DNA of 64,000 nt from Flaviramulus basaltis (GTDB lineage Bacteria; Bacteroidota; Bacteroidia; Flavobacteriales; Flavobacteriaceae), in NCBI RefSeq assembly GCF_900114265.1, contig NZ_FPKV01000006.1, positions 32,973 to 96,972 on the forward strand, in the 5' to 3' direction. The translations under genes were made by a program, and so were the position numbers. Positions 48,164-57,885 of this stretch are shown one piece after another. Below the pieces are notes generated by a model. It saw nothing but the letters and a program-made list of their open reading frames with translations, did no database searches and was not told the DNA's origin. The first letter of the stretch is position 1. Each line of letters starts with the position of its first letter.

Positions 48164-49972
48164 ATGCTAAAAAATAAATTTTTAATACTATTTGTGATTT
48201 TTTGTTCAGTTTGTTCAAATTCATATTCGCAAAAGACGATACAAAATATTGATGCTAGAACTAATTTAAGTTTAAATGGAGAATGGAACTACATTCTAGA
48301 TCCTTATAAAATGGGATATCTAGATTATAGACAGGAACCATTTGATAAGTCTTTAACAGGGAAAGGTGGGTTTTATGATAATCTTAATTCACCAAAAAAA
48401 AACGAAAAGGTTGAGTACGATTTTAGTCACGAACCTACGCTAAGTGTTCCAGGAGACTGGAACTCGCAATATGAAAGACTTCTTTTTTACGAAGGAACAC
48501 TTTGGTATAAGAGAGACTTTAATGTAAGTCTTAATAATAATAATCGTTACTTCATTCACTTTGGAGCAGTAAATTATGAGTCTCATATTTATTTAAATGG
48601 TAAAAAAATTGGTTCTCATAAAGGAGGTTTTACACCTTTTCAGTTTGAAGTTTCAGGTAAATTAATTGAGGGAAACAACTTTTTAGTTGTTATGGTTGAT
48701 AACTCTCGTAAAAGAGATGAAATACCTACAGTAAATACCGATTGGTGGAACTATGGCGGTATTACTAGAGAAGTTAATTTAATTGAAACACCAAAATCTT
48801 TTATCAATGATTATAAAGTTCAGTTAGCTAAAAATGACAGTAAAAAAGTAGAAGGTTATGTGCAATTAGATGGGGGTAATCTCTCACAATCTATAACTTT
48901 AGAAATCCCTGAATTAAAAATTAAAAAGGTTTATAATTCAGATAAAAACGGGTTAGTAAAGTTTAACATTCCGGTAAATGATATTACTTTTTGGTCTCCT
49001 AATAACCCTAAATTATATCAGGTTAAAATTTCAACTCCAAATGATGAGGTTTTAGACAAAATTGGATTCAGAACCATTCAAACTAAAGGAAAAGATATTC
49101 TATTAAATGGAAAGTCTGTTTTTTTAAAAGGAATTTCAATACATGATGAAAACCCACTCATTCAAGGACGCTTGAGATCAGAAGCAGATATGAGAATGGT
49201 ATTAACCTGGACTAAGGAATTAGGGTGTAATTATGTGCGTTTAGCACATTATACACACAATGAAACGATGCTCCGTTTAGCAGATGAAATGGGTTTAATG
49301 GTATGGGCAGAAGTGCCAGTGTATTGGACTATTTCTTGGTCAAACAAGGAAACATACAAAAATGCAGAAAACCAATTAGAAGTAGGGATTGAACGTGATA
49401 AGAATAGAGCATCTGTAATTATTTGGTCTGTTGGAAATGAAACCCCAGTTAAAGAACCAAGGAATATTTTCATGAGCAACCTTGTTGATAAAGTTAGAAG
49501 TTTAGATAATACCAGATTAGTTGGAGCTGCTTTAGAGGTAGAAAGAGACGGTTATACTGTTACTGTTGAAGATCAATTGGGAGATAAATTAGATTTAGCA
49601 AGTTTCAATGAGTATGGAGGATGGTATTGGGGAAATTCAAAAGATCTGGCAAACTATAGTTTTGATATTAAATTTAATAAACCTGTAATAATATCAGAAT
49701 TTGGGGCTGGAGCTTTGGCTGGGTTTCATGCTGATGATGAAACCATTTGGAGTGAAGAATATCAAGAGTTAGTTTACATTAATCAACTAAAAATGTTAGA
49801 AAAAATTGATGGATTAAGGGGTATGACACCTTGGATTTTAGTCGATTTTAAATCACCACGTAGACAAAATCCAGTCTATCAAAATTTTTGGAACCGTAAG
49901 GGATTAATCTCAAATAATGGAGTAAAGAAAAAAGCATTTTTTGTGCTTAAAGAATATTATAAAACTAAATAA
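48164..49972 (+). CDS. GH2 enzyme, probable beta-glucuronidase
   Basis: 602 residues with a cleavable signal (ending 'NSYSQ'). The sugar-binding domain is N-terminal ('LSLNGEWNYILDPY', 'TLWYKRDFNVSL'), then an Ig-like domain, then the TIM barrel ('LKGISIHDENPLIQGR', 'LGCNYVRLAHYTHNETMLRLADEMGLMVWAEVPVYW'). The acid/base is about E426 in 'IIWSVGNET' and the nucleophile about E512 in 'IISEFGAGA'. Near the end, 'NRKG' (N577, K579) matches the NxKG motif that holds the uronate carboxylate in GH2 beta-glucuronidases. That motif, the compact length and the uxuA gene nearby support beta-glucuronidase over beta-galactosidase. Exact specificity (GlcA or GalA) is unproven. Confidence 0.85.
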   Translation: MLKNKFLILFVIFCSVCSNSYSQKTIQNIDARTNLSLNGEWNYILDPYKMGYLDYRQEPFDKSLTGKGGFYDNLNSPKKNEKVEYDFSHEPTLSVPGDWNSQYERLLFYEGTLWYKRDFNVSLNNNNRYFIHFGAVNYESHIYLNGKKIGSHKGGFTPFQFEVSGKLIEGNNFLVVMVDNSRKRDEIPTVNTDWWNYGGITREVNLIETPKSFINDYKVQLAKNDSKKVEGYVQLDGGNLSQSITLEIPELKIKKVYNSDKNGLVKFNIPVNDITFWSPNNPKLYQVKISTPNDEVLDKIGFRTIQTKGKDILLNGKSVFLKGISIHDENPLIQGRLRSEADMRMVLTWTKELGCNYVRLAHYTHNETMLRLADEMGLMVWAEVPVYWTISWSNKETYKNAENQLEVGIERDKNRASVIIWSVGNETPVKEPRNIFMSNLVDKVRSLDNTRLVGAALEVERDGYTVTVEDQLGDKLDLASFNEYGGWYWGNSKDLANYSFDIKFNKPVIISEFGAGALAGFHADDETIWSEEYQELVYINQLKMLEKIDGLRGMTPWILVDFKSPRRQNPVYQNFWNRKGLISNNGVKKKAFFVLKEYYKTK

Positions 49973-50002
49973 AAATATAAATAGATACAAAAACTAAATA
50001 CA

Positions 50003-51094
50003 ATGATTGAAAAAATTAAATTTTTGGGTGTATTCTTTCTTTTTCTAATAACCTCATGTACTACAGATGAAAAGGTGGTATTTATTCAAGGAATAGAACC
50101 GGAAGGTACTACTATTGATACTGATATAAGCATAAAAGATAAAGCTACCTTTAAAGTTGGTGCCGCCGTTAAAACGAGTTATTTAAAAAATGATGCCGAT
50201 TATAAGGATGCTCTTATTGCTAATTTTAGCCAGCTTACTGCAGAGTTTGAAATGAAAATGGAAAGTATATGGGCTTCAGAAAATAACTATAATTGGGATG
50301 CAGTAGATTATCTTGTTGATTTTGCCCAAGACAATAATATGGAAGTTCATGGGCATACTTTGGTTTGGTATAGATCGTTTCCAAGTTGGTTTAAAAATCA
50401 GAATAATGATTCTATTGCTTTTGAAGCTAAAGTAAAAACATACATTACAGACGTTGTTGGAAGATATAAAGGGAAAATAAAAAGTTGGGATGTGGTTAAT
50501 GAGGTTTTTGAAGATGGAGGTGGTATGCGTAATGATGATGTAATAGCACCACTTTTTAACGACCCGATTGGATTTTATGGAAGGTGCTTTCAATATGCTA
50601 GAGATGTCGATCCTGATGCAAAATTATTTTATAATGATTATAGTGTTGTTATAGATTCTGGTAAACGAAATGCTATAAAAGATATGGTTACTAGATTTCA
50701 AGAAAAAGGTTATCCTATCGATGGTATTGGAGCACAATTTCATTATGGTAAGTCAACAAATATGGGTACAATAATTGAAGGTTTTAATGATTTATCTAGT
50801 ATTGGCTTATTAATGCATATTTCAGAGTTGGATATTAAAATGAATACTAATAAATCTGATCTTTTTGTTTTTTCTAATGCCATTGCTCAAGAACAATCTG
50901 ATATTTATAAAGAAATAGTTTCAATGTATAATAGCTTACCTGAAAGTCAGAAATTTGCAATCAGTACATGGGGTGTTACTGATAATTATAGCTGGTTATT
51001 AACAGAATGGCATCCTAAAGAATATCCTCTTTTACTTGATTCAAATTATAATAAAAAGAAAGCCTATCAAGGTTTTATTCTTGGTCTAAACTAG
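50003..51094 (+). CDS. GH10 endo-beta-1,4-xylanase, lipoprotein
   Basis: 363 residues. Lipoprotein signal MIEKIKFLGVFFLFLITSCTTD, and single-domain GH10 barrel from ~45. Motifs: 'FEMKMESIWASENNYNWDAVDYLVDFAQDNNMEVHGHTLVWYRSFPSWF', acid/base about E167 in 'SWDVVNEVFEDGG', 'AKLFYNDYSV', 'IDGIGAQFHYG', nucleophile about E275 in 'ISELDIKMN', and 'ISTWGVTDNYSWL'. It cuts beta-1,4-xylan chains, probably anchored at the cell surface. Last gene of the susC-led operon, followed by a two-way terminator. A 10-bp inverted repeat (TCTAAACTAG / CTAGTTTAGA) overlaps its stop codon. Confidence 0.94.
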   Translation: MIEKIKFLGVFFLFLITSCTTDEKVVFIQGIEPEGTTIDTDISIKDKATFKVGAAVKTSYLKNDADYKDALIANFSQLTAEFEMKMESIWASENNYNWDAVDYLVDFAQDNNMEVHGHTLVWYRSFPSWFKNQNNDSIAFEAKVKTYITDVVGRYKGKIKSWDVVNEVFEDGGGMRNDDVIAPLFNDPIGFYGRCFQYARDVDPDAKLFYNDYSVVIDSGKRNAIKDMVTRFQEKGYPIDGIGAQFHYGKSTNMGTIIEGFNDLSSIGLLMHISELDIKMNTNKSDLFVFSNAIAQEQSDIYKEIVSMYNSLPESQKFAISTWGVTDNYSWLLTEWHPKEYPLLLDSNYNKKKAYQGFILGLN

Positions 51095-51127
51095 CTAGAC
51101 TAGTTTAGAATAATAGTATTATTAAAT

Positions 51128-51164
51128 AAAAAAGCAATAACTAATATATAGTTATTGCTTTTTT
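51128..51164. terminator. Bidirectional terminator between convergent PUL operons
   Basis: 16-bp perfect stem AAAAAAGCAATAACTA / TAGTTATTGCTTTTTT with a 5-nt loop. The A-run and T-run on either side let it serve both the xylanase gene and the convergent T9SS gene. Confidence 0.88.
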
Positions 51165-51183
51165 ATTTAAGCTAGTCTTTATT

Positions 51184-51999
51184 TTATTTCTTAATAAATT
51201 TTGATGTAGCACTTATACCATCAGTAATTGCATTTATAAAATACATGCCACTTTTAAGAGATGAAATATTTAAGTTTTCAGCTTTATTTGATGACAATAC
51301 TTTTTGTCCTGTAACATTATAAATAGCAACAGATTCTATTTTGTTTTTAGATGCAATGCTAATTTCTGTATGTGCAGGGTTAGGATACATGCTAATTTTT
51401 GCAGATTCAAAACTTTTAGTTGATAAAACAGTACTAGTAGTAGAAAAATAAACATTATCTACATAAAAAAGGTATGTTGAAATTACAACAGACGCAGCTT
51501 CACCAGGGATACTTTTAACTAAAAAAATATTATTAACATCTGCGAAGTTAAAGCTTGGGTTTTGAGATGAAATATCTGTAAATGGTATAACTAAAGAGTA
51601 CCAATTTCCATCATAAACAAAACCATATGTAGTTGGGTCAAAATTTGCTTGTTGTCCAGCTGCATCTTCTAATCTAATTACTGTAGCTTGTGGACTTGAA
51701 GATTTTAAAGACAAATGGTAATAGCTATAAGAGCTCAAATCTTGATTTGGGCTTCCAGGGTAATTTAAATAAGTTTGGTAGTTTGTTCCACCGCCAGCAT
51801 CAGCTTTAATTTCCATAACAGTAGACCCGCCATCTGTACCAGTATCTGGAAATGAAGCATCCGTTACCATAGCGTCCATCTGTAAGTTTTGAGTTGCAAC
51901 TGTCGAGGTTACAAATGCCTCTGTATAATAGCCTAAAGTAGTTTGAGAATATCCCAAAGAACAAATTAATAGAGCGAGAATAAATGTAATTTTTTTCAT
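51184..51999 (-). CDS. T9SS type A-sorted protein with a glycan-binding-like domain
   Basis: 271 residues from the ATG at 51999. An upstream in-frame ATG at 52038 only adds 13 residues ahead of the obvious signal peptide MKKITFILALLICSLGYSQ. Residues ~20-190 form a beta-rich domain ('LSSYSYYHLSLKSSSPQATVIRLEDAAGQQ', 'YDGNWYSLVIPFTDISSQNP', 'LFYVDNVYF') that is clearly related to the last ~165 residues of the PKD-CBM6 lipoprotein at 54372-55736. Residues ~195-271 are a type A T9SS signal ('ISMYPNPAHTEISIASKN', 'VAIYNVTGQKVLSS', 'LKSGMYFINAITDG'). I infer a secreted or surface glycan-binding protein with no catalytic domain visible. Confidence 0.8.
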   Translation of the reverse strand: MKKITFILALLICSLGYSQTTLGYYTEAFVTSTVATQNLQMDAMVTDASFPDTGTDGGSTVMEIKADAGGGTNYQTYLNYPGSPNQDLSSYSYYHLSLKSSSPQATVIRLEDAAGQQANFDPTTYGFVYDGNWYSLVIPFTDISSQNPSFNFADVNNIFLVKSIPGEAASVVISTYLFYVDNVYFSTTSTVLSTKSFESAKISMYPNPAHTEISIASKNKIESVAIYNVTGQKVLSSNKAENLNISSLKSGMYFINAITDGISATSKFIKK

Positions 52000-52156
52000 A
52001 ATAATATAATATTTAGTTAATTGATTTATAGTTATCAATTTATTATATTAAAACGAATGCCATAGGTGTCATACATTTTAGATAAGGGGTTTATTTGTGC
52101 TTGTGTAAAATTGATATGAAGAAAAGCTTGTTAAATTTTTTGAAGGGTGATTAAAA

Positions 52157-54349
52157 TTAATCTACTAATTTAAATCTAACCTTTTTGTCATTTACTGTTA
52201 TGTAAAAATCACCACTTTCTAAATGTTTATTGCCAAAACTATCTATATAGCTTAAATCTTTAATTGGATTAATCTCAAAACGGTATATAGCTTTAGTTCC
52301 TTTTTTTAGTTCCTTTTTCTCAAAGAATTTTAACTCCTTTACAGGTCTTGATATATTTGCAACAGGATCAGATATATACCATAAAACGGTTTCTTTACCG
52401 GTCATATTTCCAATATTACTTACTTCAATTTCTGCAATTAATGTGTCGCTTTTACTTATTTCAGTTGAAGACAAAGTAATATCACTATAACTATAGGTTG
52501 TGTAGCTTAAACCATGTCCCATCCAATATAATGGTTCTTTGGGAATATCCTTATAATTGCCAGACCCCGGTACAGCAGAAGGACGCATGTTATAGTAAAT
52601 AGGTATTTGACCAGTTGTGAGAGGAAATGTGATTGATAGTTTTCCTGAAGGATTTATTCTTCCAGAAATAATACCAGAAATTGCAGAACCACCAGCAGTT
52701 CCTGGTTGCCACATTTCAATTATAGCATCAACTTCTTCATGTAACCTATTTAATTCTAAAGGTCTTCCGCTAGATAGTATTAAAATAATAGGTTTTCCAG
52801 TTTTTTTTAATTCTAAAACTAATTGTTCTTGTATTTTTGGAAGAGATAAAGTTGAACGGGATCCATTTTCTCCACTCCAATTTCTTTTTTCTCCCAAAAA
52901 AATCAATACAATTTCAGATTTTTCAGCAATTTTAATAGCCTCTTTAAAACCTGAGGTATCATTGCCATCAAAATCACAGCCCTTTGCATATTTTAGTTTA
53001 GTACCAAATTCTTTAGTTAATCCTTCATAAACAGTTTCTACATCTTCAGATCTACCTTTTCCTTCCCAGAAACCCATAATATTAACGGAGTCTTTAGCCA
53101 TAGGACCTATAATAGCAATGTTTTTGTAGCTAGATTTTAAAGGAAGGACATCGTTTTCATTCTTTAATAATACCATTGATTCTACTGCTAGTTTTTGAGC
53201 AATTTTTAAATCATTAGGTTGTAAGTATGTATCTTTTTCATCTAATTCATCAACATAGGGATTATCAAAAAGGCCTAGTTTAAATTTAACTCTTAATATT
53301 CTTCTTACAGCTTCATCTATTTGTGAAATAGTAATTTTTTCTTCTTTAATTAATTCTGATAAATTTTCAATATAAACATCATCTACCATATCCATATCTA
53401 CACCAGCTAAAAAGGATTTTAATCCTGCTTCTTTTCGGTCTTTAGCTACACCTTGATAAATCAAATTTTTAATTGAACCCCAATCTGAAACTACAAAACC
53501 ATCAAACTCCCATTGTTCTTTAAGTATTTCTGTTAATGTATAATGATTTGCTGAAGCAGGAATTCCGCTAATATCATTAAAACCGCTCATTACTGTAGCA
53601 GCACCTGCATTTATACCAGCTTCAAAAGGAGGAATAAACGTTTCCCATAGTGTTTGCTGTGATACATCAGAGTAGTGGTAATCTCTTCCGCCTTCAGATA
53701 AACTATAACCTATATAATGCTTTAAACAAGCTGCAATGGTGTATTTGTCTGATAGATCTTCACCTTGATAGCCTTGTATAGCAGCAACGCCAAAGACAGA
53801 GTTTGCATAAGAATCTTCTCCGTAACCTTCAGAAACTCTTCCCCAACGGGCATCTCTAGCTACGTCTACCATTGGTGAAAATGTCCAATCAATTCCAGAT
53901 AGCCATGCTTCTTTTGCTGATATTTCACAAGATTTTTTTACCAAATCAATATTCCATGAGCATGCTTGTGCGAGTGGAATAGGGAATATGGTTCTATAAC
54001 CATGAATAACATCAAAGCCAAATATTATGGGTATACCAAGACGAGATTCTTCTATTGCTTTTTTCTGAATATAATTTCGATATTTAGGATTTGTACTTCT
54101 GTAAATTATAGAACCTATTTCTGGATTTATATCTTTTATTTTGGATTCGTAGTTATTAGGATTTGCATTTTTCCCATAAGTCCATTGGTTCATTTGAAGT
54201 ATTTTTTCTTCTAATGTCATTTGTATTAATAAATCTTCTATTCTATTTTCAATAGGAGTATTTTCATCTTTATATATTGGTAGACTTTTTTGTGGAAAAA
54301 CGGATAAGTAGCCTAATAAAGCTAAACCTAAAATTAATTTATTCTTCAA
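52157..54349 (-). CDS. GH3 beta-glycosidase (BglX-like)
   Basis: 730 residues with signal peptide (MKNKLILGLALLGYLSVFPQ). GH3 N-terminal barrel: 'IEDLLIQMTLEEKILQMNQW', 'RLGIPIIFGFDVIHGYRTIFPIPLAQACSWN', 'SPMVDVARDARWGRVSEGYGEDSY', 'CLKHYIGYSLSEGGRDYHYSD'. The nucleophile is about D289 in 'FDGFVVSDWGSI'. The alpha/beta sandwich follows ('VLLKNENDVLPLKSSYKNIAIIGP', 'WSGENGSRSTLSLP'), then a fibronectin III-like tail. It probably releases terminal glucose or xylose from oligosaccharides in the periplasm. Family sequence does not settle glucosidase versus xylosidase. It lies in the reverse block with the CBM lipoprotein. Confidence 0.93.
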   Translation of the reverse strand: MKNKLILGLALLGYLSVFPQKSLPIYKDENTPIENRIEDLLIQMTLEEKILQMNQWTYGKNANPNNYESKIKDINPEIGSIIYRSTNPKYRNYIQKKAIEESRLGIPIIFGFDVIHGYRTIFPIPLAQACSWNIDLVKKSCEISAKEAWLSGIDWTFSPMVDVARDARWGRVSEGYGEDSYANSVFGVAAIQGYQGEDLSDKYTIAACLKHYIGYSLSEGGRDYHYSDVSQQTLWETFIPPFEAGINAGAATVMSGFNDISGIPASANHYTLTEILKEQWEFDGFVVSDWGSIKNLIYQGVAKDRKEAGLKSFLAGVDMDMVDDVYIENLSELIKEEKITISQIDEAVRRILRVKFKLGLFDNPYVDELDEKDTYLQPNDLKIAQKLAVESMVLLKNENDVLPLKSSYKNIAIIGPMAKDSVNIMGFWEGKGRSEDVETVYEGLTKEFGTKLKYAKGCDFDGNDTSGFKEAIKIAEKSEIVLIFLGEKRNWSGENGSRSTLSLPKIQEQLVLELKKTGKPIILILSSGRPLELNRLHEEVDAIIEMWQPGTAGGSAISGIISGRINPSGKLSITFPLTTGQIPIYYNMRPSAVPGSGNYKDIPKEPLYWMGHGLSYTTYSYSDITLSSTEISKSDTLIAEIEVSNIGNMTGKETVLWYISDPVANISRPVKELKFFEKKELKKGTKAIYRFEINPIKDLSYIDSFGNKHLESGDFYITVNDKKVRFKLVD

Positions 54350-54371
54350 ATTTCTATTATATTGTTTAATT

Positions 54372-55736
54372 TTATCTTGATAAATAGAAATTGTCTAAAT
54401 AGAAATCATAATTATTGGCATTTCTAACATCATCGGGAGAACTTCTTAAAACCATAAGATCTGTAATTGATGATAAGTTTAAAGCAGGATTGTCAGCCAA
54501 AAAGTCTGTAAGTGGTATTGAAATTAAATGCCAGTTTCCATCTCTTTTAAAGCCATAGGGTTCACTTGCTGCATCAAGAGATATGATACCTCTTTGGCCG
54601 CCTCCTTGTAATCTAATTAAGATAGTGCCATTACTTGTAGATTTTAATGCTACATTGTAATTTACATAACTTGAAATATCTACAGGAGTATCTGGTATTA
54701 TTGAAGCCATTGCCCAATCTGCACTACCATCAATTGTAAAACTTAATGCTTTAGTGCCTTCATAAGGATCATCTGTTATGGTGTTAATGGCAAATTGATT
54801 GTTAACTTGTAATTGAATAGGGGTTGAGCCAACTAAATCTGTATTTTCTGTATATATACCAAATTTTTCCACTGGTGGTATGTAAATAGTATTTATAATT
54901 TCGAAGTAATTAGCTTTTATACCACTACCAGAAAATAGCATTCTTAAAACATGTTGTCCAGCTTCTAAGTTTACGTTTTCAGCTGTTACTGTTGTATATA
55001 CACCATCAGTAGATGTTATAGCTCCTGTATCACCTAAATCAGTAACATTTGTACCATTAACTCTCTGCACTATTATTGAGCTGCCATTTGTTTCTGCTAA
55101 AAGTTTAAAGTTGATATCGTATATGCTAGCAGTTTCAACAAATATTGTGTACTCTAGCCATTCACCATCAGTAATATTAGTGATATCAAAGTTTCCGCTT
55201 TCATCGTTTGTTGTTTCGATGTCAACTCCATGACCAAATCTGTAATTCGAGTTTCCGTCATTATTTGAGTCTGTGTCATGGTATGAAATACTTTCACCAC
55301 CAAAATCAAAGTCTTCAAATTGGATTTTTGTTTCAGTTGGTTTAGGAGATCCACTAAACGGATTTTGCGGAACTATTGCCAATGGGTAAACTTCTATAGT
55401 ATATTCCTTTTTCTCAATTTGATTATCAATAAATTTAACTTCCAACGTTGTTATATAAACGCCAGATTCATTATAAGTTACATCTACATTAGAGTTAAAA
55501 GAAGTTGATGGGTTGCCTCCTTCAAAAGCCCAAGTTATACTTTGAACTTTAGTTGATAGATCTTGATATGATATACTTTCATCAACTGTAATATTTGTTG
55601 AGCTTGTAGAAGCTTCTATATTTCCTTTTTCATAGAGAGTTACTTCTCTAATTTCATCTTCACAAGAAAGTAAACCAAAGAGGATTAAGCCTGTTAAATA
55701 ATACGATTTAATTTTTTGAATTTTTTTTAAAATCAT
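54372..55736 (-). CDS. PKD-CBM6 surface lipoprotein, likely glycan-binding
   Basis: 454 residues. Lipoprotein signal (YLTGLILFGLLSCED). A PKD-like domain (~40-115: 'ITVDESISYQDLSTKVQSITWAFEGGNPSTS') is followed by a CBM6 domain (~130-275: 'IQFEDFDFGGESISYHDTD', 'VDIETTND', 'ITDGEWLEYTIFVETASIYDINFKLLAETNG', 'LEAGQHVLRMLFSGSGIKANYFEI'). The C-terminal domain (~285-454) is shared with the T9SS protein at 51184-51999. There is no catalytic domain. By position and build it fits a surface glycan-binding protein that helps SusCD capture polymer. It is 22 bp upstream of the GH3 gene and divergent from the GH5 gene. Confidence 0.85.
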   Translation of the reverse strand: MILKKIQKIKSYYLTGLILFGLLSCEDEIREVTLYEKGNIEASTSSTNITVDESISYQDLSTKVQSITWAFEGGNPSTSFNSNVDVTYNESGVYITTLEVKFIDNQIEKKEYTIEVYPLAIVPQNPFSGSPKPTETKIQFEDFDFGGESISYHDTDSNNDGNSNYRFGHGVDIETTNDESGNFDITNITDGEWLEYTIFVETASIYDINFKLLAETNGSSIIVQRVNGTNVTDLGDTGAITSTDGVYTTVTAENVNLEAGQHVLRMLFSGSGIKANYFEIINTIYIPPVEKFGIYTENTDLVGSTPIQLQVNNQFAINTITDDPYEGTKALSFTIDGSADWAMASIIPDTPVDISSYVNYNVALKSTSNGTILIRLQGGGQRGIISLDAASEPYGFKRDGNWHLISIPLTDFLADNPALNLSSITDLMVLRSSPDDVRNANNYDFYLDNFYLSR

Positions 55737-55922
55737 AATTAGCTTTTTTAGTAAATGTTTTGTTTAGTTATTACAAAGATTAAAAATACTATTCTAATAG
55801 AGGTGTTCTGTAGTTTTTGTAAAGGGGTATATATGTACATTTTTACCCCTTAAAAGAGATTTTTATGATAATGTTATTTTTTTAATAGGTATAGATTTGT
55901 TTTAGGATTAACAAATTAAATT

Positions 55923-57047
55923 ATGATTTATATAAATTCCTTTTTTAAAATTTTAATTATAAGTGTTTTAATGCATTTGACTTTTTGTTTCAAAAATAAT
56001 AATCAAGATAATTTAACAACTATAAGTAAACCTGACTTTACAGTAAAACGAGGTGTGAATATTAGTCATTGGTTATCACAATCTAATAAAAATGAAGAAG
56101 AAAGACTTAACTATTTTTCGGAAGAAGATATGAAGCTAATAGCTTCTTTAGGTTATGATCATATTAGGTTACCAATTGATGAAAAAAATATGTGGGATGA
56201 AAATGGAATAAAAGATACTTTAGCATTTCAATCCCTTCATAGTGCTATCTATTGGGCTAAAAATAATGACTTAAGAGTAATTGTAGATCTACATATAGTG
56301 AGGGCTCACTATTTTAACAATGAATACAATCCATTATGGGATGATGTTACTGAGCAGCAAAAATTTGTTAACCTTTGGAGGCAGCTGTCATTAGAATTAA
56401 AAAAGTATCCAAATGGTTTAATAGCTTATGAAATTTTGAATGAACCAGTAGCGAATAATGCTAAAGATTGGAACGATTTATTGAGTGAGACTATTAAAGA
56501 AATTAGATTAAACGAGCCTTTTCGTACAATAGTTTTGGGTTCTAATAAGTGGCAATCTGTGGATACGTTTCAAAATTTAAAAATTCCTGAAGAAGATTCA
56601 AATATTATTTTAAGCTTTCATTTTTACAGCCCACATGTTTTTACACATTATAAGGCGCCATGGAGTAAAATAGGATTCTACAATGGCCCTATAAAATACC
56701 CAGGTATTTCAATAAACAAAGAAGATTTAAAAGAGTACACTAAAGAACAGATTAGCCTTTTAGAAGACAATGTATCATACTCTAAAGATTTTTTTCAAGA
56801 TAAAATGCAATCCGCAATTCAAATAGCAAAAGAATACAACTTGCAATTATATTGTGGCGAATTTGGCTGCTTTCCATCAACACCAAACAAAGATAGAATG
56901 CAGTGGTATTCTGATATTATAAGTGTTTTTAATGAGAATAATATCGCATGGGCCAATTGGGATTATCAAGGAGGTTTTGGGATTATAGATTCAAAAACGG
57001 GTGTTATAAATAAAGAATTGATAGAGGTTTTAATAAAAGATAATTAA
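55923..57047 (+). CDS. GH5 family glycosidase, lipoprotein
   Basis: 374 residues. The signal ends in 'LMHLTFCFKN', a plausible lipobox. GH5 barrel: 'KRGVNISHWLSQ', 'MKLIASLGYDHIRLPIDEKNMW', 'NNDLRVIVDLHIVRAHYFN', acid/base about E174 in 'LIAYEILNEPVAN', 'ILSFHFYSPHVFTHYKAPW', nucleophile about E313 in 'LYCGEFGCFPS', and 'IAWANWDYQGGFGII'. GH5 covers endoglucanases, mannanases and exo-1,3-glucanases, and I cannot assign the bond. First gene of a forward block, 8 bp ahead of the SDR. Confidence 0.9.
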   Translation: MIYINSFFKILIISVLMHLTFCFKNNNQDNLTTISKPDFTVKRGVNISHWLSQSNKNEEERLNYFSEEDMKLIASLGYDHIRLPIDEKNMWDENGIKDTLAFQSLHSAIYWAKNNDLRVIVDLHIVRAHYFNNEYNPLWDDVTEQQKFVNLWRQLSLELKKYPNGLIAYEILNEPVANNAKDWNDLLSETIKEIRLNEPFRTIVLGSNKWQSVDTFQNLKIPEEDSNIILSFHFYSPHVFTHYKAPWSKIGFYNGPIKYPGISINKEDLKEYTKEQISLLEDNVSYSKDFFQDKMQSAIQIAKEYNLQLYCGEFGCFPSTPNKDRMQWYSDIISVFNENNIAWANWDYQGGFGIIDSKTGVINKELIEVLIKDN

Positions 57048-57054
57048 AAATTAA

Positions 57055-57870
57055 ATGAATTTGTTTAATATAAAAAATAAAGTAATACTCATAACTGGAG
57101 GCGGAGGCATTTTAGGTGGAGAAATGGCTCGTTATTTATTAAAAAATAATGCAACAATAATTATTTTAGATTATAAAGAAGATATTGTTGAAGTTGCCAC
57201 AGAAACCTTAAAAAAAATTAGTCAAAAAGTTGATGGGTTTGTATGCAATGTCCTAGAAGAAAAAAGCCTTAAAGAAGTTTCTAAAAAAATTATAGAGAAA
57301 TACAAAAAAATTGATGTGCTTATAAATGCTGCCGGGGGCAATATGTCTGGAGCCACTATTGGAATCAATCAAACTATTTTTGATGTTAATATCGATCACT
57401 TTAAAAAAGTAGTTGATCTTAATTTATTTGGTTCTATTTTGCCAGCATTAGTGTTTGGTGAAGAAATGGCAAAAAATAAAAGAGGAATAATTATTAATAT
57501 TTCTTCTATGACAGCTCAAAGTGCTGTTACAAGAGTTGTAGGGTATTCGGCATCAAAAGCTGCTATTGATAATTTTACAAAATGGTTGGCAGTTGAATTG
57601 GCAATGAAATTTGGAGAAAACCTACGTGTAAATGCTATAGCTCCAGGGTTTTTTATAGGAAATCAAAATAGGGATTTATTAATAAATAAAGACGATAAAT
57701 CATATACGCAAAGAGGGGATAAAATTATTCAAAACACACCCATGAAACGATTTGGGGAAGCGGAAGAATTAAATGGTACTATTCACTATTTGTGTTCTGA
57801 AGCTTCAAAATTTGTTACGGGTGTTGTGATTCCTATTGATGGAGGTTTTAGCGCTTTTAGTGGAGTTTAA
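57055..57870 (+). CDS. SDR, probable D-mannonate oxidoreductase (fructuronate reductase role)
   Basis: 271 residues. SDR with 'VILITGGGGILGGEMARYLLKNNATIIILDY' (the glycine motif reads TGGGGILG rather than TGxxxGIG), 'NAAGGNMSG', the catalytic Ser in 'NISSMTAQSAVTRVVG', 'YSASKAAIDNFTKW' and 'AIAPGFFIGNQNR', then 'VTGVVIPIDGGFSAFSGV' at the end. Long 'LxNAAGGNxxGAT' SDRs placed directly before uxuA in Bacteroidota reduce fructuronate to mannonate with NAD(P)H. That function rests mainly on the neighbour, uxuA, 15 bp downstream. No signal peptide, so cytoplasmic. Confidence 0.82.
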   Translation: MNLFNIKNKVILITGGGGILGGEMARYLLKNNATIIILDYKEDIVEVATETLKKISQKVDGFVCNVLEEKSLKEVSKKIIEKYKKIDVLINAAGGNMSGATIGINQTIFDVNIDHFKKVVDLNLFGSILPALVFGEEMAKNKRGIIINISSMTAQSAVTRVVGYSASKAAIDNFTKWLAVELAMKFGENLRVNAIAPGFFIGNQNRDLLINKDDKSYTQRGDKIIQNTPMKRFGEAEELNGTIHYLCSEASKFVTGVVIPIDGGFSAFSGV

Positions 57871-57885
57871 AAAGAAATAAATAAA

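Noticed and set aside
52000..52038. Upstream ATG for the T9SS type A protein
   Set aside because: The MKK signal peptide starts 13 codons later. A polar extension would spoil it.
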